Source: an uncultured Sulfitobacter sp. (lineage in GTDB: Bacteria; Pseudomonadota; Alphaproteobacteria; Rhodobacterales; Rhodobacteraceae). From it: 64,000 nt of DNA. This document shows positions 1-9,177 of this stretch, one piece after another. The stretch spans positions 1 through 64,000 of the forward strand of contig CANMXJ010000016.1 in the NCBI GenBank assembly GCA_947501805.1. The letters are read 5' to 3'. A program made the translations under genes and the position numbers. Each line of letters starts with the position of its first letter. Positions within the stretch are counted from its first letter, which is position 1. The notes under the pieces were generated by a model. It was not told the DNA's origin. It ran no database searches and worked only from the letters and a program-made list of their open reading frames with translations.

Positions 1-43
1 GTTTCAGTCCCATAGTCAGTCTCCTTTGTTGCAGTAAATGCTA

Positions 44-919
44 TCAAAGGAGCGGCATCAAACCGCGACAGGTCCAAACACCACCCCACTGAGCTGCAAA
101 TACAACGACAAACGCCACGATCGCCACCAGCCAAAATGGAAGGCGCAGGCCGTAGATGAGTTCGTTCCAAGTGCCCTGTTGTTCTTTAGATTGTGCCATC
201 GCCCGCCTCTCCCGCTTCCAGAAAGAAACGAGGTGCGCAATGAGCAGAAACGATGTGGGATAGAGGAAAAGGCACTCAATCGGCCAGCTGAGCGACCAAA
301 AGAATCCAACCTGCTTGGTTAAATCTGGTCGCGCCAGATAGGTTAGATCGTGGTTCCCGATGACAAATGACATCAAGCAAAGCAGGAAGAAGCCAGCCCA
401 GACGAATATGGCAATACTGAGACCGTCCACGCTTGTGAATAGTTTTTCAGACAGCCCGGCTAAGCTACTTCGTTTGTTTTGTGACCCATCTTTCTTTCTG
501 TCTGACGAAGAATCGTTGTCATTTTCGTCTGCCGGGGTTTTGCCGTCGCTTTCGCGACGCGCTTTGCGTATCGATGCAAGTCGCTTGTTCGCCGCTCGAA
601 GCTCCTTTCTCCATGCTGCAGTCGCATCCGGATCGCCCATACCGAACACGCGCGCTAAGCAAACTATGTTTTCTGAGCTGATACCCTTGTCATTGTCTTG
701 AAACCAATTTTGGACGGTCCGCACGTCCACTCCACGACCATTTGGGTCAACCGCTAAGATCGCCTCTGCTAGCAAGTTGGGCGTCCATTCACTGTTGGTA
801 TCTGCGGTTTTCACAAACGACAGACCTGCGCGGGCGGAAATTGCTTCCTGAAACAACTCCTTGAAATCAAGGTCTCCGCTCAGGGGTCTGGTCACGCAGC
901 TCTTGTCGATGTGCACCAT
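44..919 (-). CDS. HTH-like plus three-TM membrane protein (RcgA-like)
   Basis: Unknown function. With the ATG at 919 the product is 291 aa. The first ~110 residues are soluble and contain a segment (VDVRTVQNWFQDNDKGIS) that reads like a small helix-turn-helix. A charged linker rich in K/D/S follows, then three hydrophobic stretches (around FVWAGFFLLCL, QVGFFWSLSWPIECLFLYP and LPFWLVAIVAFVVVF). From memory this layout matches Rhodobacteraceae plasmid proteins called 'RcgA family putative transporter'; that name is tentative. The ORF can extend upstream to a GTG at 1051, but neither start has a strong Shine-Dalgarno site; 919 is chosen because the conserved-looking part begins just after it. 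It stands alone on the minus strand. Confidence 0.6.
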   Translation of the reverse strand: MVHIDKSCVTRPLSGDLDFKELFQEAISARAGLSFVKTADTNSEWTPNLLAEAILAVDPNGRGVDVRTVQNWFQDNDKGISSENIVCLARVFGMGDPDATAAWRKELRAANKRLASIRKARRESDGKTPADENDNDSSSDRKKDGSQNKRSSLAGLSEKLFTSVDGLSIAIFVWAGFFLLCLMSFVIGNHDLTYLARPDLTKQVGFFWSLSWPIECLFLYPTSFLLIAHLVSFWKRERRAMAQSKEQQGTWNELIYGLRLPFWLVAIVAFVVVFAAQWGGVWTCRGLMPLL

Positions 920-1239
920 CTTCGGGCCTTCGCTCTCTTTCTTCGCTAAATAGTTGTCGAACGATAGGCGAATTGATGGGTTTGTTTCTTTACATTTCAG
1001 AAGCTTGCGAAGCTTAATTTCGCCTTGGTCGTCTCTTTCGTGCGTTGGCACAAAGCTGCGAGTACATTCCCTTTTAACGAGAATTGTCAGTGCAACAAGG
1101 CGAAGGGACAGGCGACAGCTTTTTTGGCGGAATTTGTCTTAGAGAGACTTGTTCATTGGAGGACCCGCTCAAATCAGTGTTGAACATTTGGGGCAGATGA
1201 TTGCTCCGGCGACCATTTAGCAACGGAATAGGTAACGAG

Positions 1240-2034
1240 ATGGGTAGAATGTTGATTTCCGAAAACCTTAAAGCGAGTACGATCAAAGAAGGGCTCATTG
1301 TTCCAACACTAACACCCTTCGACGAGCGTGGGGCGGTGATGATGCGTGCCGTCACCGACCAGGCGAGACGCTTATCGCTGATTGATGGCATTCTCGGCAT
1401 AGCCGTCAACACAACAATCCGGGAACGGCAGTCACTGTGCCTATCGGAACGTCTGGATGTTCTTCGACAAACCCGAGATGGACTTGATCCCAGCCAGTTG
1501 GTCCTAGCCTGTGCCGACGAACTATCTGGCGATATCGAGGATGAGATCGCATCCTGCTTAAAGGCAGGAGCCGACGCCGTCGTCATCTTTCCGATCCGCT
1601 GGCAGGACGGCCTGAAGGCCTGCGCCCTCAACTCGCATATCGCAAAGCGGGCCGCGATGGTCGAGCAATTACCGCTACCGATCATCGGTGCCCTTGGTAA
1701 AAATCAGATTCGTAATGGCAAAGGAAAGCCTGAGGTCACCACACTGACGAGCTATATTGCCCCGTATGAGGTGGCGGCTCTCTGCAATTATTCCCGTGAT
1801 GGTCGGTTCCACGATGCTCAGGCTGTGCACAATCGTCTGTCTCCCCTTGCCAATCTCCTCGCGACCCATGATCGAAATACCAGCGAACTTATCTATCGTG
1901 AAATCGCACACAAACGCGGCCTTCTCGCGTCAACAAATGCGCGTGGAATAACCAAGCCACTTCCCATAGATCTTTGCGCGAGAGTACACAAAACACTTGA
2001 TGAGATCGCACTCATGCCGATCAGTTGGATTTGA
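1240..2034 (+). CDS. DapA/NanA-family aldolase-like protein, probably inactive
   Basis: The N-terminus (IVPTLTPFDERG) and C-terminus (RLSPLANLL, followed by a segment like the helical tail) resemble dihydrodipicolinate synthase/N-acetylneuraminate lyase (TIM barrel, Schiff-base lysine). The middle is abnormal: after LPLPIIGALGKNQ the protein goes almost directly to the C-terminal third. The YNxP tyrosine region and the GIK-type catalytic lysine strand that should lie between cannot be found. From the family start to the end it is about 40 residues short of the usual ~290. ATG 1240 is preferred over TTG 1201 because family similarity begins after it. No operon partner. It is either a decayed gene without a frameshift or a protein with another role. 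Confidence 0.55.
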   Translation: MGRMLISENLKASTIKEGLIVPTLTPFDERGAVMMRAVTDQARRLSLIDGILGIAVNTTIRERQSLCLSERLDVLRQTRDGLDPSQLVLACADELSGDIEDEIASCLKAGADAVVIFPIRWQDGLKACALNSHIAKRAAMVEQLPLPIIGALGKNQIRNGKGKPEVTTLTSYIAPYEVAALCNYSRDGRFHDAQAVHNRLSPLANLLATHDRNTSELIYREIAHKRGLLASTNARGITKPLPIDLCARVHKTLDEIALMPISWI

Positions 2035-2073
2035 AGCACCCATACGAACAGTTGATCCGCTGACGCATGTCTC

Positions 2074-5000
2074 CTACCGCTCTATGCCGCGCGACTGGTC
2101 CTTACCGCGGTCTGGCGACCGATCCAGCCGTTGGATCTGCTCCCGCATCTGGCCAATGACCGGGATCGCGTGGGCGACCACTTCGGCACGGTCCTGAATA
2201 AGTTTGCGCTCTAAAACTGATCGCAATTTCAACGCTGGATCTCGGTCAATACCTTTCCGGATGGCTTCATCCCCCTTGCCATAGCGCTCAGTAAGACCTT
2301 GGCGGAATCGGATGACTTCTTGAACCGACGCTGTGTCTGCGACCAAAAGTCTGGTTCGATCCTCCTTTTCCGGCCCTGACGGCATCTTATGGACTTCGGT
2401 CATTCGCTCCATATAAGCGCTCGCCTCGGGCGACAGATCGGGGATCGGTTTGCGCATGGCGACCTGTCGCACTTCGTGTGCTGCGACAATTTCGTGTTTG
2501 ACCTCTTCCAATATGGTGAAGTGCTCATCAATTTTGCGGGCCATCGTTGGCGTTAGTTCAAGTGCTGAGCGGCGATCTCCGTTTGCGATCCCAAGTCGCG
2601 TCTTGCCCTGCACATCACCAAAGCTTTCCGGCGACCGTTCGATCTCGGAAACCAATGCCCTGGTGTCTCCTTGCTCGATGTACTTTGCAACCATTCGAGC
2701 AACGGCTTGTTTGGGTTCGACATAGATCCGAAACGCCGCATCATTTGCCATGGCCAGACTCGGGCGCGCATCGATGTGTTCGGCGGCACGAACGCGCAGC
2801 TCTCGATCCTGCAACGGCGGCAGGTCAGGAACGGCATCGATCAACGGTTTTTCTGGCAGCATGTTGGACCTCATTTTATCTGTTGAGTGGTCTCGGGTTT
2901 TGTCGTGAACCTTCGATGGTGACCAATTTGTTCCATCGGTGAACGCTGATGCACGCTCAACATCCCAAGGCCGGATCCGCTCGATAAGCGGTTGTAGTGT
3001 CGCTTGCGTTTCAGCCCACTGGGCGGAAAACACCTCGGCCCAGTTCTCGCGGGCGAACTGCTGCCAGACGTCGGGCAATCCGCCCAGCACCGGCGCGTCG
3101 TCGTTCGGCGTGTGCGAGCCATGGTTCAAGATCGCATCTTTGGGAAAGGCCGCTCGAAGATCCGCGTTGAACGATCGCAGTTCGTGCGCAGACAGGGCGA
3201 GGTTCAACTCATAATGCGCCCGGCGCGCAAAGCCCCGTTCTTTGCGGCCACGGATCGTCTCCGATGCCAGAGTGTGTGACAGGCGGTGCAAGGACTTCTG
3301 CAGATGTACCGCCATCTCGCGCGGTCGGACGGCAACGTGAATGCGCGACGCAACGTCGCTGCCCTCTTCCCTTTCCGGAAGAAGGATCGACTTGTCTGGC
3401 GTGTTTTGACGCTCCGGTGCCGGATGACGCAATTGGTCGAACCGCGCAACCAAGTGATCAAGCCGCTCGCGCAGGTACTGGACATTGGCTTTTACGAAGT
3501 CGGTGATAACAAGTGTGGTCGGGAGCCCGTGCCGTTCGGCAAAGCCGCGTACAACATCTTTGTAATCCACCCCGTCACGATAGAGGGCCGTCGAATCCTG
3601 CAGCCGGTCGCGGATCATCAGCTCCACCAGTTCGCCTTTGCTTCGGAAGTCTTCCCGTGCGGCATAAAGCGAGACATCATCGCGATGCCGGGTCAGCGCC
3701 ACATAAGACAGCTGCGCGTCCATCGTCGGAGACAGATAGACGAAGGCGCGGTCGACCGTGTTGCCCTGTTCTTTGTGGATGGTGCGGGCATAGCCGTAGT
3801 CGATATGGTTGTACTCATTAGCCCGCAGCGTGATTAGATCGAACTGTCCTTCGACCAAGACCTTGAGCAAGTTCTTGTCGGCTTCAACGACAGATCCTGT
3901 CGATCCATTGAACACGCCGAGGCTGCGCTCGTTCTTAAGGAAGAGGATTTGATCCCCCGCCGCGAACGGCTTCTCGCCACGCTCTGATGCAAAGATATGC
4001 TCCTCACCAAGCGTGCCTTGGGATTTCAGCATCTCCCGCGCCGCAACGTTGAGCGCGATCACGTCCTTGTTGCGATGCGCCATGATGGTGATGTCGGCTG
4101 ACGCTTGATAGTACGGCATCCAGTCCCGGATCAGATCGGCCCGCGCTTCCTCATTGCTCTCAGACCAGCCGAGCTTTTCTTGCTCAATATAGGCCGCAAC
4201 GCCGATCTCCGCTCTGCCCGATCCAAACGCGATTGCGGCGTCGCGCATCCACGGCTCATGCTGGCGCACCACGCTGTCGAGCTCCGCGTATCCCGTCACA
4301 TCGACAAAGGCGCGGAACGCGGCACCGGCCTGTATGGGTTGCAGCTGACGCGCATCGCCGAGCACGATCATCCGTGCGCCGGCCCCGTTCAGCGTCCGTG
4401 TAATGCTCTCCATCTGGCGCGAAGATACCATGCCGGCCTCATCCATCACGAACACAGTTTTTGCGTTGGGCAGCATGTCGCCTTTGGCCCACTGATACTC
4501 CCAAGAGGCAAGCGTTCGACTTTCAATGCCCGCTTCCGACCGTAGATTGTCGGCGGCAATGCCGGCCAGTGCGCCACCCACGACGGTGTAGCCTTTCGCC
4601 TCGAAGGCGATACGTGTGGCCTCGGTCGCCGTCGACTTGCCCGCACCCGCATAACCGACAAGTGCCCCCGCACCGGTCTCACGGGTGAGATGCCGTACCA
4701 CCATCTTTTGCTGATCCGTCAGATCAAAGCCGCGCTTGGCCTCAAATGCCCTGAAGGCCTTTTCCAGATCACGATCAGCGATTGGAGCCGACATGCGGCT
4801 TGCAAGACCATCGATGTTTTGCACCATCTGGTGTTCGAGTGCGACCATCGTTCGGGTTGAGAACAGCGCCTCGCTTGTGGCAGCTCCTGTGAACGGATCG
4901 AACGCCGGTGCCGCAACTGGCACCAGCTCTTCATGCGCGCCAACTTGATAGAAGAGTGACTGGAACTCAGCAGCAGAACATTCCGTTCTGTGGATCTCCC

Positions 5001-5865
5001 GAGCGATATCATGGCGCGTAAATACCGCCTTCTGCGTGGTGATCTTTTTGAGCACAAGGGCCGGATCATCGGCATAGCGCAGATAGTTTTCCCGTGCTGC
5101 AAGTTTGGCCTTCTCGGCCAGTTCCGACACTTCACCTCGCGCGTCCATGTTGTCCGAGGCGGGTCCGCGATGTTTGCTCGGGACTGCATCAATCCCCAGC
5201 TCTTCAAACGAGCGATGATCAACCCGGATGTCAAACCCGAGTTTTGCAAGATGATGGTTTTGTGTCTCCGCCCAGGAGGCGCGCATATCGCGCAACCGTT
5301 CCAACCCGCCGGTGAATTGCTCATAACGGATCTTGCCGTCCTTACCCCGGACAGGTGCGCCATCATCACCCAAGACCGGCACACGCTTGGCCCCGAACCC
5401 TTCTTCTGTCAGTGGACGCAATGACGTCATCAAATGCACATGCGGGTTGTTGGTCATGTCGTGATAGGCCCAGTCCGCGACGATCCCATGCGCAGACAAT
5501 TCTCGCGCAACGAAGTCCCGTACCAGCTCAATGTTCTGCTCTGTCGTCAATTCGACAGGAAGTGCCAGAACGAATTCGCGCGCTAACTGCGCGTCTTTGC
5601 GGGTCTCGTTGGCTTCCACCGCGTTCCAGAAAAATGCGCTCGCTTCAGGCGCTGAATGATCCGCCGCAAATTCTGCAATCCAAGCTGGCCCATCCTTCGG
5701 CAGCGCAAATTCCGAATGCGCATTGCCGCCTTTGCGGGAATAGTCGATCTCTTCGGCGGTTTCCTCACGCTCCATCTTGGCGCAATGCCGATAGGCAGCA
5801 GCCGCCACGGCAGACCGTCCGCCCCCCTTGCCAATGATCTGCGCAGAAAGATGATAGATCGCCAA
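2074..5865 (-). CDS. traA: Ti-type conjugative relaxase/helicase TraA (MobQ)
   Basis: A 1263-aa fusion that nicks oriT and unwinds the transferred strand. The N-terminal MobA/MobL relaxase domain has an early tyrosine in AYRHC (about residue 25) and the metal-binding triad H135 plus HVH at 142-144 (NNPHVHLMTSL). The middle third is a RecD/TraI-like helicase with Walker A GYAGAGKST (about residue 400), Walker B-like VFVMDEAGM and later QLQPIQAGAAFR and YVALTRHRDDVSLY. The C-terminal ~400 residues are charged and helical, as in Agrobacterium TraA. It is transcribed divergently from traC/traD/traG across the oriT region, the Ti-plasmid layout. Length is normal for the family. Confidence 0.93.
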   Translation of the reverse strand: MAIYHLSAQIIGKGGGRSAVAAAAYRHCAKMEREETAEEIDYSRKGGNAHSEFALPKDGPAWIAEFAADHSAPEASAFFWNAVEANETRKDAQLAREFVLALPVELTTEQNIELVRDFVARELSAHGIVADWAYHDMTNNPHVHLMTSLRPLTEEGFGAKRVPVLGDDGAPVRGKDGKIRYEQFTGGLERLRDMRASWAETQNHHLAKLGFDIRVDHRSFEELGIDAVPSKHRGPASDNMDARGEVSELAEKAKLAARENYLRYADDPALVLKKITTQKAVFTRHDIAREIHRTECSAAEFQSLFYQVGAHEELVPVAAPAFDPFTGAATSEALFSTRTMVALEHQMVQNIDGLASRMSAPIADRDLEKAFRAFEAKRGFDLTDQQKMVVRHLTRETGAGALVGYAGAGKSTATEATRIAFEAKGYTVVGGALAGIAADNLRSEAGIESRTLASWEYQWAKGDMLPNAKTVFVMDEAGMVSSRQMESITRTLNGAGARMIVLGDARQLQPIQAGAAFRAFVDVTGYAELDSVVRQHEPWMRDAAIAFGSGRAEIGVAAYIEQEKLGWSESNEEARADLIRDWMPYYQASADITIMAHRNKDVIALNVAAREMLKSQGTLGEEHIFASERGEKPFAAGDQILFLKNERSLGVFNGSTGSVVEADKNLLKVLVEGQFDLITLRANEYNHIDYGYARTIHKEQGNTVDRAFVYLSPTMDAQLSYVALTRHRDDVSLYAAREDFRSKGELVELMIRDRLQDSTALYRDGVDYKDVVRGFAERHGLPTTLVITDFVKANVQYLRERLDHLVARFDQLRHPAPERQNTPDKSILLPEREEGSDVASRIHVAVRPREMAVHLQKSLHRLSHTLASETIRGRKERGFARRAHYELNLALSAHELRSFNADLRAAFPKDAILNHGSHTPNDDAPVLGGLPDVWQQFARENWAEVFSAQWAETQATLQPLIERIRPWDVERASAFTDGTNWSPSKVHDKTRDHSTDKMRSNMLPEKPLIDAVPDLPPLQDRELRVRAAEHIDARPSLAMANDAAFRIYVEPKQAVARMVAKYIEQGDTRALVSEIERSPESFGDVQGKTRLGIANGDRRSALELTPTMARKIDEHFTILEEVKHEIVAAHEVRQVAMRKPIPDLSPEASAYMERMTEVHKMPSGPEKEDRTRLLVADTASVQEVIRFRQGLTERYGKGDEAIRKGIDRDPALKLRSVLERKLIQDRAEVVAHAIPVIGQMREQIQRLDRSPDRGKDQSRGIER

Positions 5866-5974
5866 CTTCCCTCTCCTTCCCGGCCTGTTTGAGTTGGTTG
5901 TTGTCTAAGTCCAGTCCGCTGCGACCGCCTATGTTGTTCAAGCGCTGCTAAAGCAGTCCCTTTGTGCGGCCCTT

Positions 5975-6016
5975 CAAGGTCGCACCCGTCGCCTGCGACG
6001 TATAAGTGCGCCGTTG
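5975..6016. other. oriT: Origin of transfer (oriT), Ti/RSF1010-type nic region
   Basis: The traA-traC intergenic region contains a 6-bp inverted repeat CGTCGC-CT-GCGACG (5987-6000) directly followed by TATAAGTGCGCC (6001-6012). TAAGTGCGCC is the nic core known from Ti plasmids and RSF1010, where MobQ relaxases cut between G and C; by analogy the nick would fall about 6010/6011. Repeat, core and neighbouring MobQ relaxase agree. Confidence 0.85.
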
Positions 6017-6052
6017 TCTTCAATTTTCTATCGCAAATCATTCATTATGTCT

Positions 6053-6070
6053 ATCGTTATATATAGCGAT
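6053..6070. promoter_or_regulatory. 18-bp palindromic operator-like site, copy 1
   Basis: ATCGTTATATATAGCGAT has 8 of 9 base pairs symmetric. It sits between oriT and the traC-like start, and near-identical elements occur at 11430-11447 and 12003-12020. Position and symmetry suggest a repressor operator controlling the tra promoter region. The binding protein is not identified. Confidence 0.5.
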
Positions 6071-6135
6071 GCATGTTGAGTTGGTGTATCGTGATTTTAC
6101 ACACCTGCAACACCTCAGAATGGAGACCAAACCCC

Positions 6136-6363
6136 ATGGCCAGAAAACCCAAGTCAGTGATCGACATCGACAAAGAGATCGAAGCGCTCAGGGCACAGCG
6201 CGTCGCATCCCTTGAGGCGCGCGCGGACCAGATCGGGAAGATCGCCGCCAAGGCTGATTTGACAACGTTGAAGATTTCAGACGCGGAGTTGCTGAGGGAG
6301 TTTCAGGCGATAGCGGAGCGATTTCGCCGCAAGACGGATGCTTCCGATACTCCGAAAGCTTGA
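6136..6363 (+). CDS. TraC-like relaxosome accessory protein
   Basis: 75 aa, highly charged and mostly helical (KEIEALRAQRVASLEARADQ), resembling TraC of Ti-type systems, a small protein that helps TraA process oriT. ATG 6136 is used rather than the ORF-track start at 6073 because it has a TGGAGA site about 10 nt upstream and leaves oriT and the palindrome outside the gene. First gene of the traC-traD-traG run; the next start lies 28 nt past its stop. No catalytic motif is expected. Confidence 0.65.
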   Translation: MARKPKSVIDIDKEIEALRAQRVASLEARADQIGKIAAKADLTTLKISDAELLREFQAIAERFRRKTDASDTPKA

Positions 6364-6391
6364 CGCTCAGATCGCCAAAGGAGAACAACAG

Positions 6392-6673
6392 ATGCAACGC
6401 GCCAAACACGCAAACAGGAAGCAAGAGACGCGAGCGAAGATCATGATCGGTGAGGCTGCGATGCGCGTAGGCGCGGCTCATTTGCCGGTGGGAGAGATCG
6501 AAGCTGTACTCGCACACTACGTCGAAACAGGTGGTAGCAAAGAGCTTCAGGCCTTTGTCACGCAATGGACCAATACACCGATCAAACAATCAGCCAATGG
6601 CAGCAGCGAAGCGTCCTGCCGAGGCGATGCGAAGATTGAGGCGATGGATCGTGCCAAGAGTGTTTTGCAATGA
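6392..6673 (+). CDS. TraD-like small conjugation protein
   Basis: 93 aa, basic N-terminus then a compact middle (GEAAMRVGAAHLPVGEIEAVL) and a low-complexity tail. The place between the traC-like gene and the coupling protein matches traD of Ti-type clusters. ATG 6392 follows GGAGAA at good distance; the ORF-track start (6338) would overlap the upstream gene. Its TGA overlaps the coupling-protein ATG (ATGA), implying translational coupling. The family assignment rests mainly on position and size. Confidence 0.55.
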   Translation: MQRAKHANRKQETRAKIMIGEAAMRVGAAHLPVGEIEAVLAHYVETGGSKELQAFVTQWTNTPIKQSANGSSEASCRGDAKIEAMDRAKSVLQ

Positions 6674-8484
6674 TCTATAAACCGGACGTCGCGCCCTATC
6701 GCTGGCTCATCATCGGCACTCTGATCTGTGCCTTGTGTACCGGTCTCGCGTATTGGTATTTCTTCCAACGTCTAGCCTATCGCGCACCGGATGGCGCGTC
6801 GATACCGATAAAGTGGGACTATGTGAAAGCCTGTCTCCATCCGTTCGATCAAGACTATTGCCGTCAGATCAAGGCGGCGATGTCGCCGGATTCTGAACAA
6901 CAGTTCTACCTTGGCACGACCACTTTTGCGGCCTTCGCCGTGATGGCCGCGGGCTGTTTCGGTTACTTGGTTTGGGAATGGGGGCTTCGCGTAAAGCCAC
7001 TGATCATCAAGGCGGGGTTTACCGTCGCAGGTGCAAAGGAATTGGCTCTCGCCTCGAACCATGAGATCAAACGCGACGCAAAAGGACTGCATTGGTTTGG
7101 TGATTTCTTCATCAGCCGGTTGCGCGAAGTGAACCACTTCTTGGTCTTTGGCGCCATCGGTGGCGGCAAGACACAAACGATCCTGCCGCTCCTTCGATCG
7201 GTCATGGAGCGCGGCGACAAGGTCATCGTGTTTGACTTCAAAGGTGATTACACCCGCATGGCGTTTTCCAAACCAAAGGGTGAAGCCGAACCACAAGATC
7301 CGCTCTTGCTCGCGCCGCATGATGATAGGTCTGTGATCTGGGACATCGCCAACGATCTCATCGTCGAAGAGGATGCGATCGAGGTGGCGAACCGCATCAT
7401 TCCGGAAACAAAAGATCGGTTCTTCTCGGACTCGTCCCGTACGGTATTGGCCCTTTGCATCATCACACTGATGAAGACCAAACCCCAGAAGTGGACATGG
7501 TGGGAATTGATGGAGACCACGCAATTGCCGCTCGAGCAGTTGCAAGCATTTGCCAAAAAGTACCATCGCGACGCAATGATCTATCTAAACGCGGACTACC
7601 GTCAGGTGTCCGCAACAATCTCCACGATGGCCGCAGGGCTGGGTGCGGTTCGCATGCTTGCCTATGGCTGGCGGTCGAGCGCGGGAAAACGGAAAACGTT
7701 TTCGCTGCGCAAGTGGTTACTCGACGAGGATACCAAGGATCGCACGCTCGTGCTGCAGCGATCGGGTCGGTTCCAGGATCAATCCGAAGGATGGATATCA
7801 GCCTTCCTGACGGTGATGTCCTCCAACGTTTCAGACGTGTCTTTCGGCGACAGTAATGACCGAAGGGTCTGGCTGTTCGTTGATGAGTTCGCGCAATTGC
7901 CCAAAGTGCATCGTTTTGAGGCGATGCTGGAGACCGGTCGTTCGAAAGGTCTCGCTGTTGTACTTGGTATACAAGGCGTCGAACAGCTGGTGGCAAAATA
8001 CTCGCAGCAGGTCGCTGACCAGATCGAGTCCTTGGTCGGCACGAAGGTGATCGCAAAGATCAATGTCGGGCAAACCGCCAGAAGACTTGAAGAGCAGTTC
8101 GGCAATACGATCATGATCACCCATAGGCGGGACACAGATGGCGGCGGTCGGCTCAAATGGATGCGAGAAGAAAAGCGTGAACCTGTCGTCCACCGCACAG
8201 ATTTCCAGACAGAGCTGGGACCGCTTCTTCATAAGAAAGGCGTGTACGTCTTGGTTAGCGGCATCGGCAAACACGTCTATCGTGTGCTGGTGCCCTACTC
8301 GAAATCCAAAGACATGCGTCCGGCTGAAGAGCCCGCAACATGGACGATGAAGTTGCGCGAAATTTTCGAGGACGAGGCGGAGGTCGCTCGGCAGAAGGAC
8401 ATTACCGCTCAGGAGGAGATGCGATTTGGCGAACGCGCGCTGGAGCATTCAATCGAACCAGACGACCGTGGAAAGGCCCGATGA
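6670..8484 (+). CDS. Type IV coupling protein (TraG/TraD/VirD4-like ATPase)
   Basis: 604 aa inner-membrane ATPase that delivers the relaxase-DNA complex to the secretion channel. Two N-terminal membrane segments are visible (WLIIGTLICALCTGLAYW and TFAAFAVMAAGCFGYLVW). Walker A is FGAIGGGKTQT near residue 160, followed by VIVFDFKGDY; Walker B is WLFVDEFAQLP near residue 400. Layout and motifs fit coupling proteins of the TraD/TraG group. Third gene of the tra run, overlapping the previous gene by 4 nt. The matching channel genes are at 59.7-64 kb and presumably beyond. Confidence 0.88.
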   Translation: MIYKPDVAPYRWLIIGTLICALCTGLAYWYFFQRLAYRAPDGASIPIKWDYVKACLHPFDQDYCRQIKAAMSPDSEQQFYLGTTTFAAFAVMAAGCFGYLVWEWGLRVKPLIIKAGFTVAGAKELALASNHEIKRDAKGLHWFGDFFISRLREVNHFLVFGAIGGGKTQTILPLLRSVMERGDKVIVFDFKGDYTRMAFSKPKGEAEPQDPLLLAPHDDRSVIWDIANDLIVEEDAIEVANRIIPETKDRFFSDSSRTVLALCIITLMKTKPQKWTWWELMETTQLPLEQLQAFAKKYHRDAMIYLNADYRQVSATISTMAAGLGAVRMLAYGWRSSAGKRKTFSLRKWLLDEDTKDRTLVLQRSGRFQDQSEGWISAFLTVMSSNVSDVSFGDSNDRRVWLFVDEFAQLPKVHRFEAMLETGRSKGLAVVLGIQGVEQLVAKYSQQVADQIESLVGTKVIAKINVGQTARRLEEQFGNTIMITHRRDTDGGGRLKWMREEKREPVVHRTDFQTELGPLLHKKGVYVLVSGIGKHVYRVLVPYSKSKDMRPAEEPATWTMKLREIFEDEAEVARQKDITAQEEMRFGERALEHSIEPDDRGKAR

Positions 8485-8563
8485 GCTGATCTTGGCGAAT
8501 GTCTTGTTGACCGCGACGGGACTGCATAACCCACCAGCCACACAAAACGACCGCATGCCGATC

Positions 8564-9007
8564 TTAAAACTTGAAGATCACCTTCTTATCAGATGTCGGT
8601 TTGATGACGTTACCGTCTGCATCCATCCGGAGAGCCACTTTAGGGTCGACCGAATAGAGCCCGTTGCGGTTCTGTCGCTTAAGCAATCCGGTGTCGGCAA
8701 AACGAGAACGCCAACGCTGTACCGTCACAACGGTCGTAGACAGGCGCTCAGCGCTGTCGTCCATGCGCCCGAGATAGCCGCTGTCCTGAATGTCCTGACA
8801 GATATCGGCAAGCACGCGGCAGGCGATGTTCTCTTTGGCTTTGTTGTAGTGGACTTTGACCTGTCGGAAGAGGTCAATATTCACGCCAAGGTCGCCAGGC
8901 TTTAACGCAGTCGCGTCAGGCGGCCCTTCGAAGAACCTGACTGGGGTTGCGCCAAATAATTCTTTTTCTTCAGTCAACATACACCCGTCTATTCCGCATG
9001 GTTCCAT
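8564..9007 (-). CDS. Winged-helix protein, RepL-like
   Basis: 147 aa. The C-terminal two thirds read as a winged helix: NKAKENIACRVLADICQD, then a second helix pair (STTVVTVQRWRSRFADTG) and a wing (LLKRQNRNGLYSVDP). This resembles RepL-like replication/maintenance proteins and phage-type wHTH regulators, but similarity is at fold level only. Replication is provided by repABC, so a regulatory role is as likely. Start at ATG 9007; ATG 8980 (MLTEEKE) is possible. Convergent with the coupling-protein gene. Confidence 0.5.
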   Translation of the reverse strand: MEPCGIDGCMLTEEKELFGATPVRFFEGPPDATALKPGDLGVNIDLFRQVKVHYNKAKENIACRVLADICQDIQDSGYLGRMDDSAERLSTTVVTVQRWRSRFADTGLLKRQNRNGLYSVDPKVALRMDADGNVIKPTSDKKVIFKF

Positions 9008-9133
9008 CTCTATCGTTTCTGACGCGCCACTTTTTCGAGGATGGCCGTTTTACAGTCATGTCGAACCGTAGTGGAAGGGAGGACCCGTGTCACCTCGATC
9101 CGAATACCGCATTGAGCTGAGAAGGAAAGATCA

Positions 9134-9170
9134 ATCGGCCCCGATGGTGGGAGGGTCCACCGGGGCCGAT
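9134..9170 (-). terminator. Hairpin terminator downstream of the DUF736 gene
   Basis: Perfect 10-bp arms ATCGGCCCCG / CGGGGCCGAT enclose a nested GGTGG-CCACC stem; a TTGATCTTT run follows on the minus strand, immediately after the DUF736 stop codon. Confidence 0.65.
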
Positions 9171-9177
9171 CTCTGGG

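Noticed and set aside
1074-1685. 203-aa minus-strand ORF opposite the DapA-like gene
   Set aside because: Ser/Arg-rich shadow of the plus-strand coding frame; no family features.
2450-5424. Many plus-strand ORFs opposite traA
   Set aside because: Frame shadows of a GC-rich gene whose real frame has clear relaxase and helicase motifs.
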